This document shows positions 20,994-29,421 of a stretch of DNA of 64,000 nt, piece by piece. The stretch's first letter is position 1. Each line of letters opens with the position of its first letter. The translations under genes were made by a program, and so were the position numbers. The DNA is from Rhodobacteraceae bacterium DSL-40 (lineage in GTDB: Bacteria > Pseudomonadota > Alphaproteobacteria > Rhodobacterales > Rhodobacteraceae), in contig QKPN01000001.1 in the NCBI GenBank assembly GCA_003258405.1, positions 186,001 to 250,000 on the forward strand. The letters are read 5' to 3'. The notes beneath the pieces are model-generated. The model searched no databases and was not told where the DNA came from. It was given only the letters and a program-made list of their open reading frames with translations.

Positions 20994-22113
20994 GAACATG
21001 ACCATGACGCGCGACGCATCGGAAACCGCCGGCGGCACGATGAAGGCCCTGCGCTTTCACGCCGCCAAGGATCTCCGCATCGAGGATGTGCCGCAGCCGC
21101 CGCAGCCGGGCCCCGGCGAGGTGCTGATGCGCAACCGCTACGTCGGCATCTGCGGCACCGACCTGCACGAATATTCCTACGGGCCGATCTTCATCCCGAA
21201 GGAGCCGCATCCCTACACCGGCGCCTACGGCACCCAGATCCTGGGCCATGAATTCGGCGGCGTCGTCGAGGCCGTTGGCGAAGGCGTGACCCATGTGAAG
21301 CCCGGCGACCGGGTCTCGGTCCAGCCCCTCATCATGCCCCGCAAGGGCGACTACTTCTCCGACCGCGGCCTCTTCCACCTCTCGACCGATCTCGCGCTCG
21401 CCGGCCTCTCCTGGCATTCGGGCGGCATGGCGGAATGGGCGCTCCTCAACGACTACAACGTCGAGGTTATCCCGGACGAGATGAGCGACGAGGAAGCCGC
21501 CCTCGTCGAGCCTGCCGCGGTGGCGGTCTATGCCTGCGACCGGGGCGGGGTGACGGCGGGGGCGAGCGTGCTCGTGACCGGCGCCGGGCCGATCGGCGCG
21601 CTCACGCTGCTCGCCGCGAAGGCCGCGGGCGCCGTGCAGCTCTTCGTCTCCGATCCCAACGAGGCCCGGCTCGCCTTCGCCCGCGAGATCCTGCCGGAGG
21701 TCGTCACGATCAACCCGACGAAGGAAAGCGTCGGCGACGTGATCCGGGCCGCGACCGAAGGCGGCGTCGGCTGCGACGTGGCCATCGAATGCGTCGGCAA
21801 CGAACATGCGCTCAAGGCCTGCCTCGACGCGGTCCGCAAGCAGGGCGTCGTGGTCCAGACCGGGCTTCACCCGCATGAGAACCCGCTCGACTGGTTCCAG
21901 GTCACCTTCAAGGATATCGATCTCCGCGGCTCCTGGGCCTATCCGACCCATTACTGGCCGCGCACGATCCGCCTGATCGCCTCCGGGGCGCTTCCCGCCG
22001 CGAAGGTCATCACCAAGCGGATCACCCTCGACACAGCCGTAACCGAGGGGTTTGATGCACTGCTCGACCCGGCTGGCACCCAGCTCAAGATCCTCATCGA
22101 TCTCACGAAATGA
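20983..22113 (+). CDS. Medium-chain dehydrogenase similar to (R,R)-2,3-butanediol dehydrogenase
   Basis: 376-residue zinc-type alcohol dehydrogenase. The catalytic zinc ligands are Cys57 (GICGTDLHEY), His89-Glu90 (LGHEFGG) and Glu176 (VEPAAVAVYA). The Rossmann motif is GAGPIG at 200-205. The structural-zinc cysteines are missing, replaced by a cysteine-free loop at ~117-145. Bacillus BdhA lacks them in the same way and shares the HEYxxGPIFIP segment. ATG 20983 has gggag nearby and overlaps the membrane-protein gene. The role is likely NAD-dependent oxidation of a vicinal diol of the opposite stereochemistry to the SDR. Confidence 0.82.
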   Translation: MSTENMTMTRDASETAGGTMKALRFHAAKDLRIEDVPQPPQPGPGEVLMRNRYVGICGTDLHEYSYGPIFIPKEPHPYTGAYGTQILGHEFGGVVEAVGEGVTHVKPGDRVSVQPLIMPRKGDYFSDRGLFHLSTDLALAGLSWHSGGMAEWALLNDYNVEVIPDEMSDEEAALVEPAAVAVYACDRGGVTAGASVLVTGAGPIGALTLLAAKAAGAVQLFVSDPNEARLAFAREILPEVVTINPTKESVGDVIRAATEGGVGCDVAIECVGNEHALKACLDAVRKQGVVVQTGLHPHENPLDWFQVTFKDIDLRGSWAYPTHYWPRTIRLIASGALPAAKVITKRITLDTAVTEGFDALLDPAGTQLKILIDLTK

Positions 22114-22143
22114 AAAACGTAGAAAACACAGGGAGTAACGCGA

Positions 22144-23946
22144 ATGCTTGACGACAGTCCGAGAACAGTCCTGGAGCCCGTGATCGAGGATCTCGGCCGG
22201 GCGCTCGAGGCGGGCGACATCGACGCCGCGGTGGATCTCTTCGCCACCGACAGCTACTGGCGCGACCTCGTCTCGATGACCTGGAACCTCAAGACCTCCG
22301 AAGGCAGGGACGGCATCCGGGCGATGCTCGACAGCCAGCTTGCCAAGGTGAAGCCGCAGAACCTGCGGCTCGACGCCAACGAGCCGGTGTCGGGCGATGC
22401 CTCCGTCGCCGAAGGCTGGATCGAGTTCGAGACCGCCACCGGGCGCGGCTACGGCCATGTCCGCGTCAAGGACGGCAAGATCTGGACCCTGCTCACCACG
22501 CTCTCCGAGCTCAAGGGCTTCGAGGAGCCGAAGGGCACCCGCCGCCCGATGGGCGCCGAGCACGGCCACGACCGCAACCGGCTGACCTGGAAGGAGAAGC
22601 GCGAGAAGGAAGCCGCCGAGCTCGGCTACAAGGAACAGCCCTACGTGCTCATCATCGGCGGCGGGCAGGGCGGCATCGCGCTCGGCGCGCGGCTCCGCCA
22701 GCTCGGCGTGCCGACGATCGTCGTCGACAAGCACGAGCGCCCGGGCGACCAGTGGCGCAAGCGCTACAAATCGCTCTGCCTGCACGACCCGGTCTGGTAC
22801 GACCATCTGCCCTACATTCCCTTCCCGGAGAACTGGCCGGTCTTCTCGCCGAAGGACAAGGTCGGCGACTGGCTCGAGATGTATACGAAGGTGATGGAGC
22901 TCAACTACTGGAGCTCGACGCTGGCCAAATCGGCGAAATACGACGAGAACGCCCAGGAATGGGTCGTCACCGTCGAGCGCAACGGCGAGGAGGTCATCCT
23001 GCGCCCGAAACAGCTCGTCATGGCCACCGGCATGTCGGGCAAGGCCAACGTGCCGCAGATCCCCGGCCAGGACATCTTCCGGGGCGAGCAGCAGCATTCC
23101 TCGCAGCACCCGGGCCCGGATGCCTACGAGGGCAAGAAGGTCGTGGTGATCGGCTCCAACAACTCGGCCCATGACATCTGTGCCGCGCTCTGGGAAGGCG
23201 GGGCGGACGTCACCATGGTCCAGCGCAGCTCGACCCATATCGTGAAGTCCGAAACGCTGATGGATATCGGCCTCGGCGGGCTCTATTCCGAGAAGGCGCT
23301 CGCCAACGGCGTCACCACCCGCAAGGCCGACCTGATCTTCGCCTCGCTCCCCTACCGGATCATGCACGAGTTCCAGATCCCGCTCTACGAGCAGATGAAG
23401 GAGCGCGACGCGGAGTTCTACCGCAAGCTCGAGGAGCGCGGCTTCATGCTCGACTGGGGCGCCGACGGCTCGGGCCTCTTCATGAAGTATCTCCGCCGCG
23501 GCTCGGGCTACTACATCGACGTGGGCGCCTGCGATCTCGTCATCGACGGCTCGATCAAGCTCGTCTCCGGCCGCCAGATCGAACGGCTGAGCGAAACCGG
23601 CGTCGTGCTCGACGACGGCACCGAGCTTCCCGCCGATCTCGTGGTCTATGCCACCGGCTACGGCTCGATGAACGGCTGGGTCGCCGATCTCATCGACAAG
23701 GAGACCGCGGACAAGGTCGGCAAGGTCTGGGGCCTCGGCTCCGACACGCCGAAGGACCCGGGCCCCTGGGAAGGCGAGCAGCGCAACATGTGGAAGCCCA
23801 CCCAGCAGGAAGCCCTCTGGTTCCACGGCGGCAACCTGCACCAGTCGCGCCACTACTCGCAGTATCTCTCGCTGCAGCTCAAGGCGCGGATGGAAGGGAT
23901 CGATACGCCCGTCTACGGGCTTCAGGAGGTGCATCACGTCACCTGA
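22144..23946 (+). CDS. Type-II flavin monooxygenase with NTF2/SnoaL-like N-terminal domain
   Basis: 600 residues. Residues ~10-125 look like an NTF2/SnoaL fold. The rest is a class-B flavoprotein: FAD motif GGGQGG (172-177), DQWRKRYKSLCLHDP (202-216), fingerprint FRGEQQHSSQH (312-322), NADPH-type motif GSNNSA (337-342) and ATGY (503-506). The fingerprint ends in His where classical FMOs have an aromatic residue and Baeyer-Villiger enzymes have Trp. Type-II FMOs carry such N-terminal extensions, and some perform Baeyer-Villiger oxidation of ketones. It is the last gene of the sigma-54 operon (agggagtaa ribosome binding site). Oxygen insertion into a ketone or hydroxyketone is the likely reaction; the substrate is inferred. 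Confidence 0.8.
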   Translation: MLDDSPRTVLEPVIEDLGRALEAGDIDAAVDLFATDSYWRDLVSMTWNLKTSEGRDGIRAMLDSQLAKVKPQNLRLDANEPVSGDASVAEGWIEFETATGRGYGHVRVKDGKIWTLLTTLSELKGFEEPKGTRRPMGAEHGHDRNRLTWKEKREKEAAELGYKEQPYVLIIGGGQGGIALGARLRQLGVPTIVVDKHERPGDQWRKRYKSLCLHDPVWYDHLPYIPFPENWPVFSPKDKVGDWLEMYTKVMELNYWSSTLAKSAKYDENAQEWVVTVERNGEEVILRPKQLVMATGMSGKANVPQIPGQDIFRGEQQHSSQHPGPDAYEGKKVVVIGSNNSAHDICAALWEGGADVTMVQRSSTHIVKSETLMDIGLGGLYSEKALANGVTTRKADLIFASLPYRIMHEFQIPLYEQMKERDAEFYRKLEERGFMLDWGADGSGLFMKYLRRGSGYYIDVGACDLVIDGSIKLVSGRQIERLSETGVVLDDGTELPADLVVYATGYGSMNGWVADLIDKETADKVGKVWGLGSDTPKDPGPWEGEQRNMWKPTQQEALWFHGGNLHQSRHYSQYLSLQLKARMEGIDTPVYGLQEVHHVT

Positions 23947-24004
23947 CGGCCACTTGCCCGGCGGCGGAACGGAGGTCGGATAACCGTCCCGCCATCACCT
24001 TCGG

Positions 24005-24119
24005 CTCTCCTCCCCGCCGAAGGCCGGGCTCACCCGCCTGCGCTCCCCTCGCAGGCGGGTTCTTCATCTCCGCCGTTCCCCCCCTCCGCCGCGATCCAGG
24101 CCACGATCCGCGCGATCTC
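24005..24119. repeat. 115-bp direct repeat, copy A
   Basis: This matches 25006-25120 in direct orientation without gaps. The first ~55 bases are identical and about ten scattered differences follow. It contains an 11-bp GC-rich hairpin. On the minus strand both copies keep an open frame (EIARIVAWIAAEGG here), so the repeat may be the end of a lost gene with its terminator. Confidence 0.85.
24032..24060 (+). terminator. Terminator-like hairpin of the sigma-54 operon
   Basis: ACCCGCCTGCG-CTCCCCT-CGCAGGCGGGT: a perfect 11-bp stem followed by tcttcatc, 85 bp after the monooxygenase stop. The tail is moderately T-rich. The same hairpin recurs in repeat copy B at 25033-25060. Confidence 0.6.
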
Positions 24120-24197
24120 GGCCACGCGCCCGTTCCCGCCATCGACCACCGCTCCATCCATGCGGCCTTCACCGCACCGGCGGAGCGCGAGGGCTGA

Positions 24198-24296
24198 ATG
24201 GCGGAGCGGCCGGCGCTTTCGGACCGGCGCATCGACGAGGTCTCGGCCGCCGATATCCTTGTGATGGGGGGGCCGATCTACAATGGGCGGATGCTG
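24198..24296 (+). pseudogene. Fragment of an FMN-dependent azoreductase gene
   Basis: The frame reads ALSDRRIDEVSAADILVMG followed by GPIYN, matching the central ALSDELIAELKAxDVIVIxAPMYN region of AzoR-type flavodoxin-fold proteins. After PIYN the similarity is lost, and neither the N-terminal FMN-binding part nor the C-terminus is found nearby. This is a decayed remnant next to repeat copy A. Confidence 0.5.
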
Positions 24297-24393
24297 CGAC
24301 GGCCGGTTAGGCGTGCCACGCGCGGCCGAGCCGTCGAGCGTTTCGGCGTGGGCAAGGAGCGGAAGCTTGCTGCTCCTGAAACGACATCCCCGA

Positions 24394-24600
24394 TTAGCGG
24401 TTGCTGCCCATGAAACGGATGGCCGCAACCGGAATGCGCACCTTTCCTGCATCTCGGTCGATCTCCGATCCAACAGGAATGCATCCAACCGACTCCATGC
24501 CGGATACTGCTTTCACCAGACTGCCGAATGCGTTGAATGCAACCCGGTCTCCGATTTTCAATTGCAGCTCGTCTTCGCAAGGAAAGCTATGGGTTACCAT
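24394..24600 (-). CDS. 68-residue orphan protein
   Basis: MVTHSFPCEDELQLKIGDRV then AFNAFGSLVKAV..., a small beta-rich sequence ending VRIPVAAIRFMGSNR. It has a good ribosome binding site (agagga, 7 bp before ATG) and codon choice that is less GC-biased than the core genome. No transmembrane helix or signal peptide. I do not recognise the family; the segment LKIGDRVAFNAFG could be a small SH3-like barrel. It probably belongs to recently acquired DNA. Confidence 0.5.
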   Translation of the reverse strand: MVTHSFPCEDELQLKIGDRVAFNAFGSLVKAVSGMESVGCIPVGSEIDRDAGKVRIPVAAIRFMGSNR

Positions 24601-25441
24601 GTCAAGTCCTCTAAATCACTTGTATATTTGGCGCGTAATACCGCCTAAGTTGTCTAGGATATCGGACTGCGCGTTGCAAGCTCTTAATATTCGGCTTCTG
24701 CGATGTAAGAGCTGCCTGGGGTAGATGGATTCTGGTTTTGGCGGCTGCCAGGCGATCCGCCCGCCAGAGAATTGCCCGGGTACGTGCGTCGCGAACACGA
24801 AGCGCGTGAAGTCCTCGACATCTGCGAACCCATCCGTCTGAGCGAATTCGTTCGTGATATACTCTCGGTTTCCAGCCAGATGATTGCAGCTGGCTCAAGC
24901 TTGGTCGGCACCCGGACCCCAATGCTCTCGATCCCAAGGCACGTAGCATCTGGGATGATCTTTCGGCAGTGCGTGGTCCGCATGCCGACGTAGAGCTCAC
25001 AGCGTCTCTCCTCCCCGCCGAAGGCCGGGCTCACCCGCCTGCGCTCCCCTCGCAGGCGGGGTCTTCCTGTCCGCCGTTCCCACCCTCCGCCGCCATCCAG
25101 GCAACGATCTTCGCGATCTCCGCCCGCTGCGGATGGTCGGACGAAGGGCGCCCGCGCCTGCGCCCGCAAAACCTGTCCTCAGGCAGCGTCCGGCGAAGCT
25201 TCCTGCGGCTTGGTGCCGTTTCGATCGCGGGACGGCATCCAGGCGGCAAGGCGCAGAATGTCGGCCAGGCATGGATGCTATGGGCGGGCGACTTTCCAGA
25301 AGGTAGAACCCGACAGGGGATGACGAAGATCCGGACCAACCGCGCGCCGGCAAGACCTTCCGACACGAAGCGTTCAGGCCTGAGAATGGCCTCCTGCACG
25401 GCTGGATCGTTTCTTGACCTGAACAGATGTCGAGGGAGACA
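24601..25441. other. Gene-poor accessory stretch
   Basis: About 840 bp with mixed, partly AT-richer composition. Several overlapping frames on the minus strand (between 24611 and 25399) are arginine/serine-rich and lack ribosome binding sites, so I do not call them. It contains repeat copy B. One minus-strand frame around 24700-25000 has a moderately protein-like stretch (IGVRVPTKLEPAAIIWLE) that may be debris of a small regulatory gene. Confidence 0.5.
25006..25120. repeat. 115-bp direct repeat, copy B
   Basis: Second copy of the element at 24005-24119, exactly 1001 bp away. It carries the same hairpin (stem arms 25033-25043 and 25051-25061, with the last base pair differing) and an open minus-strand frame reading EIAKIVAWMAAEGG. 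The two copies bracket the azoreductase fragment and the 68-residue orphan gene. Confidence 0.85.
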
Positions 25442-25837
25442 TCAGTATCTGGGCAAGCATGCCTGCGCGCGGTCAAGAGTATCTGCCCGATCGAGACACC
25501 AGCCGGCACCCTGCAGTTTGGATCGCAGGCTTTCGGCTTCGGCCAGCGCATTCTTGGCGCGCTCCAGCAGGTCGTTATACCGGTCCACCAGATCGTCATA
25601 GTCATCTGCGAGTTCCGTCAATGCCGACTTGCAGACGAAACCCCTATAATCGCACGTGTATGGCGTGAAGCAGGTGGCTCTTTCATCAACACACTTTCCG
25701 TTGGAGGCACACACCTTGTCGCTGTAATCGAGGCAGGCAGGCGTCTTCCCGAATGAGCACGAGAATGACTGCGTGAGGCCGGCACCACCGCTTAGGAGTA
25801 GCGCGCAGGCAGCGGCCGCAACCGTGGGCCATTCCAT
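25442..25837 (-). CDS. Secreted cysteine-rich protein with coiled coil
   Basis: 131 residues. The N-terminal signal peptide ends near GGAGLTQS. A cysteine-rich module follows with eight cysteines between ~27 and 69 (FSCSFGKTPACLDY, VCASNGKCVDERATC, YTCDYRGFVC), consistent with disulfides in the periplasm. A heptad-patterned helix comes next (ADDYDDLVDRYNDLLERAKN), and then a C-terminal pair of cysteines. Its ATG is 4 bp after the stop of the upstream membrane-protein gene, so the two are co-transcribed. I cannot assign a function; similar exported hypotheticals seem to occur in Rhodobacteraceae. Confidence 0.7.
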   Translation of the reverse strand: MEWPTVAAAACALLLSGGAGLTQSFSCSFGKTPACLDYSDKVCASNGKCVDERATCFTPYTCDYRGFVCKSALTELADDYDDLVDRYNDLLERAKNALAEAESLRSKLQGAGWCLDRADTLDRAQACLPRY

Positions 25838-25841
25838 CCCG

Positions 25842-26087
25842 CTACAGCCCGAGGACCGTGGACAGGGGCGTGTTGCCCCCGAAGATGTGCATCACGATCC
25901 AGATCGCCCATGTGAACGGCCAGATCGCAGCAAGGAAGGCATCGAGCGTCAGGGAAATCAGGATCTTGACGAATATCGATGTGGTGCCGCTCCATGTCTC
26001 CACGACCGAGATGATATAGGTGATTGGCCCGCCGAACAGGAATGCGAGACCGAATACCCCACCGAACAACCCTCGAATGGCTTCCAT
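25842..26087 (-). CDS. Small two-helix membrane protein
   Basis: 81 residues, beginning MEAIRGLFGGVFGLAFLFGG. It has two or three hydrophobic segments (about 6-27, 36-55, 58-75) and almost no soluble part. ATG 26087 is supported by ggag nine bases upstream; an upstream ATG at 26108 has none. It is the first gene of a two-gene unit with the secreted cysteine-rich protein. Function unknown; the pair could form a membrane anchor and periplasmic partner. Confidence 0.6.
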   Translation of the reverse strand: MEAIRGLFGGVFGLAFLFGGPITYIISVVETWSGTTSIFVKILISLTLDAFLAAIWPFTWAIWIVMHIFGGNTPLSTVLGL

Positions 26088-26438
26088 ATGAAAATTCTCC
26101 ACGCGCAATCCCTGCAGCTTGCCCGTGGAGCGTTGACGAAACGTAACAGACCGCGTTGCGCTTGGCGGAGTGCCTGCCCTCTGCTGGTATCGCTTCCCTT
26201 GAGTGGGTCAGGGTCCGCGGCAGCGAATTCCGCGTTTGCGAAGTCGCTTGCACGTTCCTTTGGCGCGAACATGTCTGGAAGGTCGCGAATGGCACGCCAG
26301 AGGGGATTCATCCTCCCCGCGGCCGAGCGCCGGACGCGCGAGGCCGCGCGCCGCCTCGCCGGGGAAGGGCGGGACGCGGCCTGATGGAAGGGGCAGGGCG
26401 GCCGGGAAGGCCGCCCCGGTGAGAGGTGCCGCGGCGGG
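26088..26438. other. Intergenic stretch with no supported gene
   Basis: About 350 bp between the small membrane-protein gene and the end of the NAGGN peptidase gene. A 31-codon plus-strand frame at 26289-26384 (MARQRGFILPAAERRTREAA...) is too short to call. I see no clear promoter or terminator. Confidence 0.4.
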
Positions 26439-27662
26439 CTATTCCTCCTCGTCGTCCTCGTCGCGCTCGAGATCGTCGAAGCCCGGCGGCAGCTCCACCG
26501 CCGGGTAGAGGGCGGCGGCATCGTGCTCCGAGGGCTGGCGGGTGAAGCCCGAAAGCCCGGCGAGCGCATGCTCGTCGCGCGGGATCTCGACCCCGCTCAG
26601 CCCGTAGGCGGTCACCAGCTCGGCAAGCGAGCGCAGCGCATGCATGTGAATGCGCTCGTAGCCGTGGCTCGCGCTCACCCCGAAGGTGATGAGCGCCGTG
26701 CGCACGTCTTCGCCCGCCTCGATCGCCGAGGCGCTGTCGGAGCGGTAGAAGCGGAAGACATCCTTCTGATAGCGGATGTCGTTCTCCTGGCAGAGCTCCA
26801 CCAGCTTGCGGGTGAGGTGGTAATCGAAGGGCCCGGTCTGGTCTGCCATCGCGATGGTCACGCCGTATTCCGCCGAGTTCTGCCCCGGCGCCGAGGTGCC
26901 GTTGTCGATCGCCACCAGCGAGGCGATATCCGGCACCAGCACCGCGGCCGCGCCGTGGCCGACTTCCTCGGCGATGGTGAAGAGCCAGAAGAGATCGACG
27001 GGCGGCACCGTGTCGGTCGCGAGCAGTGCCTTCATCGAGGCGAGCATGATCGCCACCCCGGCCTTGTCGTCGAGATGGCGCGAGACGATGAAGCCGTTCT
27101 CGAGGAACTCGGGCTGCGGATCGACGGCGACGAAATCGCCGATCTCGATGCCGAGCCGGTGCAGATGCCGCGCATTCGCCGCGAAGGCATCGACCCTGAG
27201 CTCCAGATGCTCCCAGCCGATCGGCGCGGTGTCGACCTCGTCGCCATAGGTATGGCCCGAAGCCTTGGGCGGCAGGATCGTGCCGCGATAGGTGCCCTTC
27301 TGGGTGAAGACCGTCACGCGGGCGCCCTCGGCGAACCGCGCCGACCAGGTGCCGATCGGCACCAGCGCCACGCGCCCGTTCGATTTCAGCGCCTTCACCT
27401 GCGCGCCGAGCGTGTCCACATGGCTCACGATCGCCCGCGCGCCGAGCTGGCTCGCGCCGGGGATCCGCGCCCGGATCGCGCCGCGGCGGGTCAGATCGTA
27501 GCGCACGCCGAGCCGCTCGAGCTCGTGACAGACATGGCGCACGATGGTGTCGGTATATCCGGTCGGGCTCGCGATCTCGAGCAGCGCGCGAAGCTGGTCG
27601 CGCAGATACACGACGTCGATGTCGAGCCGATGTCCCGGCAGGTCTATTTTGCCTGTCTCCAT
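26439..27662 (-). CDS. M42-family peptidase of the NAGGN osmoprotectant system
   Basis: 407-residue metallo-aminopeptidase-like protein. Zinc-ligand segments SHVDTLG, HLDDKAG, IAEEVGHG and IDNGTSAPGQNS are intact, and a very acidic C-terminus (DLERDEDDEEE) is notable. It matches the subfamily always found with asnO and ngg in N-acetylglutaminylglutamine amide (NAGGN) operons. Its role there, such as turnover of the dipeptide or processing, is not established. ATG 27662 has gagggag upstream and overlaps ngg by 19 bp, implying coupled translation. Confidence 0.9.
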   Translation of the reverse strand: METGKIDLPGHRLDIDVVYLRDQLRALLEIASPTGYTDTIVRHVCHELERLGVRYDLTRRGAIRARIPGASQLGARAIVSHVDTLGAQVKALKSNGRVALVPIGTWSARFAEGARVTVFTQKGTYRGTILPPKASGHTYGDEVDTAPIGWEHLELRVDAFAANARHLHRLGIEIGDFVAVDPQPEFLENGFIVSRHLDDKAGVAIMLASMKALLATDTVPPVDLFWLFTIAEEVGHGAAAVLVPDIASLVAIDNGTSAPGQNSAEYGVTIAMADQTGPFDYHLTRKLVELCQENDIRYQKDVFRFYRSDSASAIEAGEDVRTALITFGVSASHGYERIHMHALRSLAELVTAYGLSGVEIPRDEHALAGLSGFTRQPSEHDAAALYPAVELPPGFDDLERDEDDEEE

Positions 27663-29419
27663 AGTGTCTCCCTCGCGGAGGCCGGCACCGACAGCGGAAA
27701 CAGCAAGTCGATGAACCGCTCCGCGGTCGGTTGTGGTTCGTGGTTGGCGAGGCCAGGCCGTTCGTTCGCCTCGATGAAGACATAATCAGGTTTGAGATGC
27801 GTCTTCACCATCAGATCGATCCCCGTCACGGGAATGTCGATGGCGCGGGCCGCGGCGATCGCGGCCTTGATGAGGCCCGGATGGGTTTCACCGGTGACAT
27901 CGATGATCGTGCCGCCGGTGTGAAGGTTCGCGGTCTTGCGCACCTGGATCGTCTCGCCCGCCGGCGGCACGTCCTCCATGCCATAGCCCGCGAGCCGGAC
28001 GCAGCGCTCGGTCTCGGCATCCATCGGGATGCGGCTTTCGCCGCCGGTCGCCGCGGCGCGGCGGCGGCTCTGGATCTCGATGAGCTGGGCCACCGTCGAG
28101 CGGCCGTCCGACACCACCTGGGCGGGCCGCCGGATCGCCGCCGCCACCACCCGGTAGTCGATCACCACGAGGCGCAGGTCCTCGCCGGGGAAATACTGCT
28201 CGACCACCACGTCATCGCAGAAGGTGCGCGCCTTCTCGATCGCGGCCTCCAGATCGGCCTCCGTCTCGACGCCGACCGAGATGCCGTTGCCCTGCTCGCC
28301 GCGGGCGGGCTTCACCACCACGCTGCCCTGCTCGGCGAGAAAGGCCGCGCGCGCCTCCGGTCCCGGTTCGAGAAGCTGCGCGGGGACGGTCACGCCCGCC
28401 GCCTCCACCAGCCGCCGGGTGATGCGCTTGTCGTCGCAGATCGAGAGCGCCACGGCCGTGGTGAACTCGCTGAGCGATTCCCGGCAGCGCACCTGCCGCC
28501 CGCCGTAGGAGAGCCGGAAGAGCCCGGATTTCGCGTCGATCACATCGACCGCGATGCCGCGCCGCCGCGCCTCGTCGATGATGATGCGGGCATAGGGGTT
28601 GAGATCGCCGTCCGGCTGCTCGCCGGCGAAGAGCTTCTCGTTGATCGGGTTCTTGCGCTTCACCGCATAGACCGGCACCCGCCGGAACCCGAGCTTCTCG
28701 TAGAGCGCGATCGCCTGGGTGTTGTCATGGATCACCGAGAGATCCATGTAGGCCGCGCCCCGCTCCTGGAACTGCTCGGCAAGGGCGCGCACCAGCGCCT
28801 CGCCGATCTTCCCATGCGGCGCCTTGGAGGAGACCCCGAGGCACCAGAGCGAGGAGCCCTTCTGCGGGTCCTGGAAGGCGAGCGTGTGATCGACCCCCAT
28901 GACCGAGCCGAGGATCGAGCCGGTCTCGGCATCCTCGGCCACCAGCACGGTGAGCGTCCGCGCGTCGCGGTGCGACCAGAAGAACTCGGGCGGTACCGGT
29001 ACCATGCCGCGCTCGAGATAGATGAGGTTCGCCGCCTCGGCATCGACCTGCGTGCTGAGGCGCCGGATGGTGAACTGCTCCGGGCGCCGCTCGGCGGGCG
29101 TGTAGTCGGCGAAATCGAGCCGGAAGGTGTGCGAGGGGTCGAGGAAGAGCTCCTGCGGCGCGAGCGAGAGCAGCACATGCGGCTCGGGCACGTAGAAGGC
29201 GATGTCGCGCCGGTCGGGGCGCTCGTCCTGCAGCGCCTCGGCAAGCGCCTCGTTGGTCTCGAAGGTATGCGCGAAGATCAGCCGCCCCCAGCCGCAATCG
29301 ACGATCGCATTGGCATCGCCCGTCTGGCCGGGCGGGGTGGTGAAGGGGGTGTGGGCATCCTCATGGAGATGCGGCGGCCGGGGCTCCGGCCGTGCATCGT
29401 CCCTGCGCTCGGAAGCCAT
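27644..29419 (-). CDS. ngg: N-acetylglutaminylglutamine synthetase (GNAT + ATP-grasp fusion)
   Basis: 591 residues. Residues ~105-270 form a GNAT acetyltransferase (LGVSSKAPHGKIGEALVRAL, then DNTQAIALYEKLGF). Residues ~285-585 form an ATP-grasp ligase (VVVKPARGEQGNGISVGVE, DLRLVVIDYRV, PDYVFIEANERPGL). The fusion builds N-acetylglutaminylglutamine, precursor of the osmoprotectant NAGGN. ATG 29419, with aaggag upstream, begins 2 bp after the asnO stop; a slightly longer frame exists, but without that spacing. The operon order asnO-ngg-M42 is the known one. Confidence 0.92.
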   Translation of the reverse strand: MASERRDDARPEPRPPHLHEDAHTPFTTPPGQTGDANAIVDCGWGRLIFAHTFETNEALAEALQDERPDRRDIAFYVPEPHVLLSLAPQELFLDPSHTFRLDFADYTPAERRPEQFTIRRLSTQVDAEAANLIYLERGMVPVPPEFFWSHRDARTLTVLVAEDAETGSILGSVMGVDHTLAFQDPQKGSSLWCLGVSSKAPHGKIGEALVRALAEQFQERGAAYMDLSVIHDNTQAIALYEKLGFRRVPVYAVKRKNPINEKLFAGEQPDGDLNPYARIIIDEARRRGIAVDVIDAKSGLFRLSYGGRQVRCRESLSEFTTAVALSICDDKRITRRLVEAAGVTVPAQLLEPGPEARAAFLAEQGSVVVKPARGEQGNGISVGVETEADLEAAIEKARTFCDDVVVEQYFPGEDLRLVVIDYRVVAAAIRRPAQVVSDGRSTVAQLIEIQSRRRAAATGGESRIPMDAETERCVRLAGYGMEDVPPAGETIQVRKTANLHTGGTIIDVTGETHPGLIKAAIAAARAIDIPVTGIDLMVKTHLKPDYVFIEANERPGLANHEPQPTAERFIDLLFPLSVPASARETLWRQAK

Positions 29420-29421
29420 CC

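Noticed and set aside
20869-23937. A 1022-codon open frame on the minus strand antisense to the ADH and FMO genes
   Set aside because: High-GC mirror frame with Arg/Asp/His/Val-rich low-complexity sequence, no ribosome binding site and no domain; the plus-strand genes are certain.
24611-25399. Several 60-160-codon frames in the gene-poor stretch
   Set aside because: Overlapping, Arg/Ser-rich and without ribosome binding sites; treated as debris.
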